Assembly: GCA_024235315.1 (NCBI GenBank)
Contig: JACKMP010000008.1
Location: 68,431 to 132,430 of the forward strand
Source of the DNA: Chromatiaceae bacterium
GTDB taxonomy: Bacteria; Pseudomonadota; Gammaproteobacteria; Chromatiales; Chromatiaceae
Reading direction: 5' to 3'
DNA: 64,000 nt
Shown: positions 46,863 to 53,797 of the stretch, piece by piece
Numbering within the stretch: the first letter of the stretch is position 1
Layout: each line of letters begins with the position of its first letter
Position numbers and translations under genes: made by a program
The notes under the pieces: generated by a model
Database searches by the model: none
What the model saw: the letters and a program-made list of their open reading frames with translations, nothing else
What the model was told of the DNA's origin: nothing

Positions 46863-47924
46863 ATGGCATCCAATGACTGCGACACCATCATCGTTGGCCA
46901 GGGGCTTGCCGGCAGCGCCCTGGCATGGAAACTGGCGGCCGCCGGACAGCGTGTGTGCGTGATCGATGACGGCCACGCCACGTCATCGTCGGCGGTTGCC
47001 GCTGGGCTGATCAATCCGCTTGCCGGACTGCGCTTCACCCGGCGCCCGGAGGTCGGCGCCTGGCTGGGCGCTGCGGACCACTGGTATACCGAACTCACAC
47101 ACAGCTTCGGCCGGACCTTTTTTCATGCGTTGCCGATGCTGCGCCTGTTCCGATCCGTCGAACAGCAGCGCTTCCATGAGCGCCGCCTCAAAGACCCTGC
47201 CAGCCGCGAGCTGCTTGGTTCGGCATTCGACGCGGACCACTGTCCGGAACCGATCACGGCCCCATTCGGTGGTTTCAACCAGCACCGTACCGGCTACGTC
47301 GACCTACCGCTGCTGATGGGCGAGTTGCGCGGTTGGCTGCGGCAACACCAGCACCTGGTAGAGCATGTGTTGGAACCGACAGAGGTCGAGCCCGGCAAAA
47401 ACACTGTCAGCGTCGCCGGCGTGCGTGCGCAGCGTTTGGTGTTCTGCGATGGCGCGCGGCTGCGCGCGAACCCATGGTTCGATGACCTGCCATTGGCGCC
47501 CGAAAAGGGCGAGATACTCAATCTGAAAACCGGTGACTGGCAACCACATCACATCATCAACGGTGCCTATTGGCTGGTGCCCCTGGAGAATGGCGAGGTA
47601 CGCTTCGGCGCCACCCACAGGCACAGTCAGATCGACAACCGGATCACCGAGGCCGGCCGCACCGAACTGGTCGATGCCTTTCACTCGCTACACCCAGGCC
47701 TGCCGCACGTGCACGTGGTCCGCCAGCAGGCCGGGATCCGGCCTGGCACCGTCGATCGTTACCCGCTGATCGGACAACACCCCGCGCATCCATGCCTTTG
47801 GGCGTTCAACGGTTTCGGCGCACGCGGCGCACTGGTCATCCCGTGGTATGCGCAGCGCCTCGCCGACCATCTGCAGCACGGCACGGCACTTCCGGCCGAG
47901 GCTGACATCCGGCGGTTCTCCTGA
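46863..47924 (+). CDS. FAD-dependent oxidoreductase (DAO family), MnmC/MnmL-like
   Basis: This 353-residue DAO-family flavoprotein has the Rossmann dinucleotide loop IIVGQGLAGSALAWKLA at the N-terminus and the FAD-binding end GIRPGTVDRYPLIGQHP with NGFGARGALVIPWYA. It resembles the C-terminal oxidase half of MnmC, which oxidises the carboxymethyl group of cmnm5s2U in tRNA, and glycine oxidases. Its TGA overlaps the ATG of a YtqB/MnmM-type methyltransferase (TGATG), which supports a tRNA wobble-uridine role. That function is inference; a general amino acid oxidase is the alternative. Confidence 0.75.
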   Translation: MASNDCDTIIVGQGLAGSALAWKLAAAGQRVCVIDDGHATSSSAVAAGLINPLAGLRFTRRPEVGAWLGAADHWYTELTHSFGRTFFHALPMLRLFRSVEQQRFHERRLKDPASRELLGSAFDADHCPEPITAPFGGFNQHRTGYVDLPLLMGELRGWLRQHQHLVEHVLEPTEVEPGKNTVSVAGVRAQRLVFCDGARLRANPWFDDLPLAPEKGEILNLKTGDWQPHHIINGAYWLVPLENGEVRFGATHRHSQIDNRITEAGRTELVDAFHSLHPGLPHVHVVRQQAGIRPGTVDRYPLIGQHPAHPCLWAFNGFGARGALVIPWYAQRLADHLQHGTALPAEADIRRFS

Positions 47925-48478
47925 TGGCGCGGCCGTTGACCGCGATTGCACACGACGCGCTGAGCGGGATGCTGGACTGCGGCGACCGCGCGGTCGATGC
48001 GACAGTCGGCAACGGCCACGACACCCTGTTTCTGGCCAGCCGTTTGGCGCCGGATGGCCAGGTCATCGGCTTCGACATCCAACAGGCCGCACTGAACGCG
48101 GCGAATGCGCGCCTGATCGCCGCAGGTCTCGACGCAAACGTCACGCTGCTTTCCTGCGGGCACGAGCGGCTGGGCGAGAACCTTCCGCCGGACTGGCACG
48201 GCAGTGTGTCTGCGGTGATGTTCAACCTCGGCTACCTGCCTGGCGGCGACAAGCGGCTGATCACCCACGCGGACACCACGCTGGCGGCACTGCAGCAGGC
48301 CCTTTCAGTACTGAGGATCGGCGGCCTGATCTCGTTGATGGTCTATCCGGGACACCCGGGTGCAGGCACCGAGGTGCAGGCGGTGCTCGGCTGGCTGGCG
48401 CAGATCGGACGACGTGGCCGGGTCACGCACCATTCCTCGCCCGGCCCTGCCCTGTACCTGATCGAGCGCCTGGCATGA
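47924..48478 (+). CDS. Class I SAM methyltransferase, YtqB/MnmM-like
   Basis: The 184-residue product is a small Rossmann methyltransferase with VDATVGNGHDTLFLASRL (SAM loop), VIGFDIQQAAL, VMFNLGYLPGGDK and LMVYPGHPGAGTE. These are the hallmarks of the YtqB family, whose Bacillus member (MnmM) methylates nm5s2U to mnm5s2U in tRNA. It is translationally coupled to the MnmC-like oxidase in front of it. Together they would perform the two steps that E. coli MnmC carries out in one polypeptide. Confidence 0.85.
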   Translation: MARPLTAIAHDALSGMLDCGDRAVDATVGNGHDTLFLASRLAPDGQVIGFDIQQAALNAANARLIAAGLDANVTLLSCGHERLGENLPPDWHGSVSAVMFNLGYLPGGDKRLITHADTTLAALQQALSVLRIGGLISLMVYPGHPGAGTEVQAVLGWLAQIGRRGRVTHHSSPGPALYLIERLA

Positions 48479-48556
48479 CAGCCATAGCCGCTTCCCTCTC
48501 TCCTGACTCTTTCCCATAGGGAACGATGGACACGGCCGCACTTCGCGGGTTTCGCG

Positions 48557-49249
48557 CTAATCGACACGCTGCAAGCGGTAGACGACCGAGTGCAGGTCGT
48601 CGCGCATACCCTGGGCAAAGCTCCAGCCCGGCTGCAGCGGGATCTCGATTCGCACCTCAGGCTGCAGTGCCGCAACCTCGCGCACCCTGGCGCGTTGCCT
48701 GTCGCCATCACGCTGCTTCTCCGCGTCCTGGCGTTTGCCCATCACCTGTTTGCCGCGCTCGGCCAGTGCAAACCATGCATCCGCAAGCGGATTGCCGGTT
48801 TCGCAGGCAAAGGTGATCGCCAGGTAGTTGCCGGGCGGCTCGTATCCCGGCTGGAGTTGCACCAGCCCGCCGCTGACTTCACCACTCACCGGAAATACCG
48901 GGAAACGGACCCGTGGTGTGTCGTGCAGATGCAGGTTGCTGTCGAGATAGGTCCCCTCCACCTGGCTGCAGGAAAACCACGCATCCGGATAAGACAGTGG
49001 CTCCACCCCATCGACCCAGCGCGCACGGCCACTGCCGGCCTGGTACTCGCCATCCCTCACGGTGAATTCGATCACCACTTCCCAGGGGATTCGCAGGCCA
49101 CCACCGAGATCGCGCTCACCAAACAGGTAGCTGTTGTGACCGGAGATCTGAAGTTGCCACTGGCCGTCGGACGCTTGCAGTGGCGGAACCGCGCCACCGG
49201 AACCTGCGACCAGCAGACAAACACCGGCGAGAACACCGCCGCACCTCAT
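48557..49249 (-). CDS. Predicted secreted protein of unknown function, coupled to cbbR
   Basis: I do not recognise this 230-residue protein. It has a Sec signal peptide (MRCGGVLAGVCLLVAGSGGA, cleavage near residue 26) and then a beta-rich domain (WQLQISGHNSYLFGERD, IEFTVRDGEYQAGSGRARWV), with two cysteines near 94 and 149 that could form a disulfide. A charged helical stretch follows (GKQVMGKRQDAEKQRDGDRQRARVRE around 165-190). Its ATG overlaps the cbbR stop by ATGA, so it is translated with the regulator. No catalytic motif is visible. Confidence 0.75.
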   Translation of the reverse strand: MRCGGVLAGVCLLVAGSGGAVPPLQASDGQWQLQISGHNSYLFGERDLGGGLRIPWEVVIEFTVRDGEYQAGSGRARWVDGVEPLSYPDAWFSCSQVEGTYLDSNLHLHDTPRVRFPVFPVSGEVSGGLVQLQPGYEPPGNYLAITFACETGNPLADAWFALAERGKQVMGKRQDAEKQRDGDRQRARVREVAALQPEVRIEIPLQPGWSFAQGMRDDLHSVVYRLQRVD

Positions 49250-50163
49250 AACAGATTGCCAGGCTGCATCAGCGTCGCGGCATCCTCGCCCATCAGGAAG
49301 TCGAAGAATGCCTGCGCCACCGGGGGAAGACGCTTGCCGGTACAGGTCACCAGGTACCAGTAGCGCTGGATCGGGAAGCCCTCGACGTCGAGGATCACCA
49401 GCCGACCGGCCTCGAGTTCCAGTTCCAGCGTGTGGATGGACACGATGCCAAGGCCCAGACCGGCCTCGACCGCGTGCTTGATTGCCGAGTTCGAGGTCAT
49501 CTCCATCCTGGTCTTCAGGGTCACGCCGCGCTCCTGGAAAAAGCGTTCCATTGCGATCCGCGTGCCCGACTGTTGCTCGCGCGCGACGAATACCTCGTCC
49601 TGCAGGCTTATCAGCGGGATGTTCTTCTGCGCCGCAAGCGGATGGCTTGGCGGTGCGATGATCACCAGCGGGTTCTCCATGAACGGCGTCGCGTCGAGAT
49701 CGAGTTCCTCGGGGGGCTTACCCATGATCACCAGGTCGGTCTCGTTGCTGGCCAGCTGGTCAAGCAGGGTCTTGCGGTTGGTGACGTCGAGCGAGAACGT
49801 GGTGCCCGGGTAACGTCGCGAGAAGGCCGCCAGCAGCCGGGTCGCAAAATAATTGGCCGTGGTCGCGACACTGATCCGCAGGTGGCCGGAGTGCACCCCC
49901 TTGAGCGCCTCGATCACCTCGTCGAGCTCCTGCAACTGACGGCCCACCGTCTGGCTGTAGTGGAAAAATTCGCTGCCGGCCTGGGTCAGGTGGATCTGTT
50001 TTCCCAGTTTCTCGAACAGCGGCAACCCCGCCGCCTCCTCCAGCTGGCGGATCTGCATGGAAACCGCCGGCTGGCTGAGATGCAGCTCCTCGGCGGCGCG
50101 TGTATAGCTCAGATGCCTCGCAACGGCGGCAAAAACCTCCAATTGTCGCAACGTCAGATGCAT
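49246..50163 (-). CDS. cbbR: LysR-family regulator CbbR
   Basis: CbbR is the LysR-type activator of Calvin-cycle operons, responding to metabolites such as RuBP or NADPH. The 305-residue product has an N-terminal winged helix (MHLTLRQLEVFAAVARHLSY, LSQPAVSMQIRQLEEAAG) and a substrate-binding domain with VATTANYFATRLL and MTSNSAIKHAVEAGLGLGIVS, typical of CbbR. It is transcribed away from cbbL across a 169-bp AT-rich gap that should hold its operators. Its stop overlaps the start of a secreted-protein gene. Confidence 0.93.
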   Translation of the reverse strand: MHLTLRQLEVFAAVARHLSYTRAAEELHLSQPAVSMQIRQLEEAAGLPLFEKLGKQIHLTQAGSEFFHYSQTVGRQLQELDEVIEALKGVHSGHLRISVATTANYFATRLLAAFSRRYPGTTFSLDVTNRKTLLDQLASNETDLVIMGKPPEELDLDATPFMENPLVIIAPPSHPLAAQKNIPLISLQDEVFVAREQQSGTRIAMERFFQERGVTLKTRMEMTSNSAIKHAVEAGLGLGIVSIHTLELELEAGRLVILDVEGFPIQRYWYLVTCTGKRLPPVAQAFFDFLMGEDAATLMQPGNLL

Positions 50164-50171
50164 AAGTCCTA

Positions 50172-50227
50172 TCTTATTTCATCTATCAGTAATATTGACT
50201 ATCAATTATAGGTCGGGCCTTTATACT
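50172..50227 (+). promoter_or_regulatory. cbbR-cbbL divergent control region with candidate CbbR site and -10
   Basis: An AT-rich stretch (50172-50210) contains the palindrome ATTGACTATCAAT (50194-50206) and a second TATCA copy at 50184-50188, fitting the loose T-N11-A inverted pattern of LysR sites. A TATACT at 50222-50227 is a good cbbL -10. No matching -35 lies 17 bp upstream (TTGACT is 21 bp away), as expected for an activator-dependent promoter. The leader to cbbL is about 100 nt. Confidence 0.5.
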
Positions 50228-50332
50228 CCTCCAACCCCAAAACAGGGACGGCTAATAAACCTCGGCCGTCCGGGGCCCGAGGTCCGGTCCAACCGGACAT
50301 GGATCAACACCGAATACAGAGGGTTATAGGCA

Positions 50333-51751
50333 ATGGCCAAGAAATACGATGCGGGCGTAAAAGAGTACCGCGAAACATACTGGATGCCCGATTACACGCC
50401 GAAGGAAACCGACATCCTGGCGTGCTTCAAGATCACCCCGCAGCCGGGCGTGCCGCGTGAGGAAGTCGCCGCCGCCGTTGCCGCCGAGTCCTCGACCGGC
50501 ACCTGGACCACCGTGTGGACCGACCTGCTGACCGACCTGGACTACTACAAGGGCCGCGCCTACGCCATCGAGGACGTACCTGGCGATGACACCTGCTTCT
50601 ACGCCTTCGTTGCCTACCCGATCGACCTGTTCGAAGAAGGCTCGGTGGTCAACGTACTGACCTCGCTGGTCGGTAACGTGTTCGGCTTCAAGGCCCTGCG
50701 CGCCCTGCGCCTGGAAGACATCCGCTTCCCGGTTGCCTACGTCATGACCTGTAACGGCCCGCCCCAGGGTATCCAGGTCGAGCGCGACATCATGAACAAG
50801 TATGGTCGTCCGCTGCTCGGCTGCACCATCAAGCCGAAGCTCGGCCTGTCGGCCAAGAACTACGGCCGTGCCTGCTACGAAGGCCTGCGTGGTGGTCTGG
50901 ACTTCACCAAGGACGACGAGAACGTCAACTCGCAGCCGTTCATGCGCTGGAAGCACCGCTTCGACTTCGTCATGGAAGCCATTCACAAGGCTGAGCAGGA
51001 AACCGGCGAGCGCAAGGGTCACTACCTGAACGTCACCGCGCCGACCTCCGACGAGATGATGCGTCGTGCCGAGTACGCCAAAGAGATCGGCGCACCGATC
51101 ATCATGCACGACTACCTGACCGGCGGCCTGTCGGCCAACACGCAGCTGGCACAGTGGTGTCAGCGCAACGGCATGCTGCTGCACATCCACCGCGCCATGC
51201 ACGCCGTGCTCGACCGCAACCCGCACCACGGTATCCACTTCCGCGTACTGACCAAGATCCTGCGTCTGTCGGGTGGCGACCACCTGCACTCGGGCACCGT
51301 CGTCGGCAAGCTGGAAGGCGACCGCGATGCGACCCTCGGCTGGATCGACATCATGCGTGACAGCTTCATCAAGGAAGACCGTTCGCGCGGTATCTTCTTC
51401 GATCAGGACTGGGGCTCGATGCCTGGCGTCATTCCGGTTGCCTCCGGTGGTATCCACGTATGGCACATGCCGGCACTGGTCAGCATCTTCGGCGACGACT
51501 CCGTGCTGCAGTTCGGCGGCGGCACCCTGGGTCACCCCTGGGGCAACGCAGCCGGCGCCGCTGCCAACCGCGTCGCGGTCGAGGCATGCGTCGAGGCCCG
51601 CAACCAGGGTCGCGAACTGGAGAAGGAAGGCAAGGACATCCTCACCAACGCCGCCAAGCACAGCCCGGAACTCAAGGCTGCGATGGAGACCTGGAAAGAG
51701 ATCAAGTTCGAATTCGATACCGTCGACAAGCTGGACGTCTCTCACAAATAA
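50333..51751 (+). CDS. cbbL: RuBisCO large subunit, Form I
   Basis: This is the catalytic subunit that carboxylates RuBP. The 472-residue product is Form I, close to the proteobacterial IA group. The carbamylated lysine is K193 in GLDFTKDDE, catalytic GCTIKPKLG has K167 and K169, loop 6 is SGTVVGKLEGD with K326, and the C-terminus is complete. A small-subunit gene follows, and cbbQ and cbbO lie behind it with no carboxysome shell genes, so this is the IAq type, cytosolic rather than carboxysomal. That class is known from family studies; the subtype here is inferred from context. Confidence 0.98.
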   Translation: MAKKYDAGVKEYRETYWMPDYTPKETDILACFKITPQPGVPREEVAAAVAAESSTGTWTTVWTDLLTDLDYYKGRAYAIEDVPGDDTCFYAFVAYPIDLFEEGSVVNVLTSLVGNVFGFKALRALRLEDIRFPVAYVMTCNGPPQGIQVERDIMNKYGRPLLGCTIKPKLGLSAKNYGRACYEGLRGGLDFTKDDENVNSQPFMRWKHRFDFVMEAIHKAEQETGERKGHYLNVTAPTSDEMMRRAEYAKEIGAPIIMHDYLTGGLSANTQLAQWCQRNGMLLHIHRAMHAVLDRNPHHGIHFRVLTKILRLSGGDHLHSGTVVGKLEGDRDATLGWIDIMRDSFIKEDRSRGIFFDQDWGSMPGVIPVASGGIHVWHMPALVSIFGDDSVLQFGGGTLGHPWGNAAGAAANRVAVEACVEARNQGRELEKEGKDILTNAAKHSPELKAAMETWKEIKFEFDTVDKLDVSHK

Positions 51752-51752
51752 G

Positions 51753-51895
51753 CCCCTCACCCTGCCCTCTCCCCGATGGGGAGAGGGTAACGGGAAAGCG
51801 GGCTCCTGCTCCCCCCTCGCCTCGATGGGGAGAGGGTAGCGGGACAACGGGCTCCTGCTCCCCCTCTCCCCTGGGAGAGGGTTGGGGTGAGGGCA
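51753..51895. repeat. GC-rich palindromic repeats between cbbL and cbbS
   Basis: The 186-bp gap between cbbL and cbbS holds three hairpins of the CCCTCTCCCC/GGGGAGAGGG kind. The outer arms CCCCTCACCCT (51754-51764) and AGGGTTGGGGTGAGGG (51878-51893) close the whole block. Inside, a unit of about 49 bp that starts GATGGGGAGAGGGTA occurs twice (from 51775 and from 51824). This looks like an intergenic REP-type repeat inserted inside an operon. Confidence 0.75.
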
Positions 51896-51937
51896 AGACG
51901 ACCGAATTCGCAAACGAATATTTTTGGAGTTAAATCA

Positions 51938-52294
51938 ATGAGCGATATGCAGGACTACAAATCGAGCCTGTCCAACACGGCAAGCCGCAAGTTCGAAACC
52001 TTCTCGTACCTGCCGACCATGGACGCCGCACAGATCCGCAAGCAGATCGAATACATCGTGTCCAAGGGCTGGAACCCGGGCATCGAGCATTGCGAGCCGG
52101 AAAACGCGTTCCAGAACTACTGGTACATGTGGAAGCTGCCGATGTTCGGCGAGACCGACGTCGACGCCATCCTGGCCGAGTGCGAAGCCTGTCACAAGGC
52201 ACACCCGGCAAACCACGTGCGTCTGCTCGGCTTTGACAACTATGCCCAGTCCGCTGGTGCATCCATGGTTATCTACCGTGGTAAAGCCGTATAA
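51938..52294 (+). CDS. cbbS: RuBisCO small subunit
   Basis: The small subunit assembles with CbbL as L8S8 and is needed for full activity. From ATG 51938 (MSDMQDYKSSLSNTASRKFE) it is 118 residues, with TFSYLPTMDAAQIRKQIEYI and YWYMWKLPMFGETD, the family core. TGGAG sits ten bases upstream. A longer in-frame extension covers the repeat region and is not coding. A strong terminator follows 30 bp after the stop. Confidence 0.98.
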   Translation: MSDMQDYKSSLSNTASRKFETFSYLPTMDAAQIRKQIEYIVSKGWNPGIEHCEPENAFQNYWYMWKLPMFGETDVDAILAECEACHKAHPANHVRLLGFDNYAQSAGASMVIYRGKAV

Positions 52295-52323
52295 CGGCAG
52301 CATCGACGATAGTCGATAAGCAG

Positions 52324-52358
52324 AGCCCCTGCTCCGCCCGGCGGGGCGGGGGCTTTTC
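52324..52358 (+). terminator. Intrinsic terminator between cbbS and cbbQ
   Basis: AGCCCCTGCTCCGCC (52324-52338) pairs with GGCGGGGCGGGGGCT (52340-52354), allowing two G-U pairs, and is followed by TTTT. It should end most transcripts after cbbLS, with readthrough or a separate promoter feeding cbbQ. Confidence 0.85.
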
Positions 52359-52377
52359 GTATCCAGTGTCGAGTCGT

Positions 52378-52435
52378 GAGTTGTGAATTTTGAGTGCCGG
52401 GGATGTGTCATGCATCCGGCTACCCAGAATCCACA
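52378..52435. repeat. Imperfect palindrome before cbbQ
   Basis: GAGTTGTGAATTTTGAGTG near 52378 and CTACCCAGAATCCACAACTC near 52419-52438 form imperfect inverted arms, with GCCGG and CCGGC at the centre. A further partly repeated CTCAACACTCATGACTC follows. No reading frame is supported. It may be another intergenic repeat. Confidence 0.45.
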
Positions 52436-52473
52436 ACTCAACACTCATGACTCAAAATTCCTCGGAGAGGCAT

Positions 52474-53280
52474 ATGAGCGATACCAACCGTGATCAGTAC
52501 CTGATCCAGAACGAACCCTACTACCGCCCGGTCCACAACGAAGTGGACATGTACCAGGCCGCGTATGACGCACGCATGCCAGTGATGCTCAAGGGCCCAA
52601 CTGGTTGCGGCAAGTCGCGTTTTGTCGAATACATGGCGTGGAAGCTGCAGAAGCCGCTGATCACGGTGGCCTGCAACGAGGACATGACCGCGTCTGACCT
52701 CGTCGGCCGCTTCCTGCTCGACATCAACGGCACCAAGTGGCAGGACGGCCCACTGACGGTGGCCGCGCGCATCGGCGCGATCTGTTATCTCGACGAAGTG
52801 GTCGAAGCCCGCCAGGACACCACGGTGGTGATCCATCCGCTGACTGACCACCGTCGCGAGCTGCCGCTGGAGAAGAAAGGCGAACTGGTGCATGCGCACG
52901 AAGACTTCCAGATCGTGATCTCCTACAACCCCGGCTACCAGTCGCTGATGAAGGACCTCAAGCAGTCGACCAAGCAGCGTTTCGGCGGCATGGACTTCGA
53001 CTACCCGTCGGTCGAGATCGAGACCGAGATCGTCGCCCACGAAGGCGGCACCGGGCGTGACATCGCCGAGAAGCTGGTGCAGGTCGCACAGCGTTCACGC
53101 AACCTCAAGGGACACGGTCTGGACGAGGGCATGTCTACGCGCCTGCTGGTGTATGCGGCGCAGCTCATTGGCAAGGGCATAGACCCGCTGTCGGCATGTC
53201 AGATGGCACTGGTCACCCCGCTGACGGACGACCCGGACATGCGCGATACGCTGAAGGCCGCGATCAACACCTACTTCTGA
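52474..53280 (+). CDS. cbbQ: RuBisCO activase MoxR-type AAA+ ATPase CbbQ
   Basis: CbbQ is a MoxR-group AAA+ ATPase that, with CbbO, removes inhibitory sugar phosphates from RuBisCO. The 268-residue product from ATG 52474 (CGGAGAGG six bases upstream) has Walker A GPTGCGKS (41-48), Walker B ICYLDEV (D107-E108), and sensor 1 region VISYNPGYQS. The NorQ/CbbQ C-terminal domain ends LTDDPDMRDTLKAAINTYF. It lies downstream of a terminator and before a membrane protein and cbbO. Confidence 0.97.
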   Translation: MSDTNRDQYLIQNEPYYRPVHNEVDMYQAAYDARMPVMLKGPTGCGKSRFVEYMAWKLQKPLITVACNEDMTASDLVGRFLLDINGTKWQDGPLTVAARIGAICYLDEVVEARQDTTVVIHPLTDHRRELPLEKKGELVHAHEDFQIVISYNPGYQSLMKDLKQSTKQRFGGMDFDYPSVEIETEIVAHEGGTGRDIAEKLVQVAQRSRNLKGHGLDEGMSTRLLVYAAQLIGKGIDPLSACQMALVTPLTDDPDMRDTLKAAINTYF

Positions 53281-53297
53281 TCGGCCAAGGGGGCTTC

Positions 53298-53786
53298 GTG
53301 GAACGTACCTTCGAAAACCTGCTGTATGCCAGCCGCTGGCTGTTGGCACCGATCTATTTCGGCCTCAGCCTGGCCTTGCTGGCGATCGGCATCAAGTTCT
53401 TCCAGGAGGTCGTGCACATCCTGCCACTGGTACTGCAGACCACCGAGGCCGACCTGGTACTGGTCGTGCTGAGCCTGGTCGATATCGCCCTGGTCGGCGG
53501 CCTGCTGGTGATGGTGATGCTCAGCGGCTACGAGAATTTCGTCTCCCGCATCGACCTCAAGGAGGGCGGCGAGAAGCTCGACTGGCTCGGCAAGCTCGAC
53601 TCCGGCTCACTGAAACAGAAGGTGGCAGCATCCATCGTCGCGATTTCCTCGATACACCTGCTCAAGGCGTTCATGAACCTGGCACACATCGATAACGACA
53701 AACTGATGTGGTACGTCATCATCCACATGACCTTCGTCGTCTCTGCGATGGGCATGGCCTGGGTGGATCGTCTTAACCAGCACTGA
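53298..53786 (+). CDS. UPF0114 (YqhA-type) membrane protein inside the cbb operon
   Basis: From GTG 53298 (AAGGGGG seven bases upstream) the product is 162 residues with four membrane helices, at about 15-35, 47-75, 107-125 and 135-155. The N-terminus MERTFENLLYASRWLLAPIY and the motif GYENFVSRID are diagnostic of UPF0114. Its function is unknown. It lies 17 bp after cbbQ and 11 bp before cbbO, so it is part of the RuBisCO activase transcription unit. The loop SGSLKQKVAASIVAISSIHLL is amphipathic and faces one side. Confidence 0.9.
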   Translation: MERTFENLLYASRWLLAPIYFGLSLALLAIGIKFFQEVVHILPLVLQTTEADLVLVVLSLVDIALVGGLLVMVMLSGYENFVSRIDLKEGGEKLDWLGKLDSGSLKQKVAASIVAISSIHLLKAFMNLAHIDNDKLMWYVIIHMTFVVSAMGMAWVDRLNQH

Positions 53787-53797
53787 GGCAATTCTCC

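Noticed and set aside
46455..46962. Reading frames in the gap between the PAP2 and FAD genes
   Set aside because: They lie across an inverted-repeat element on both strands, with compositions set by the repeat, so they are not genes.
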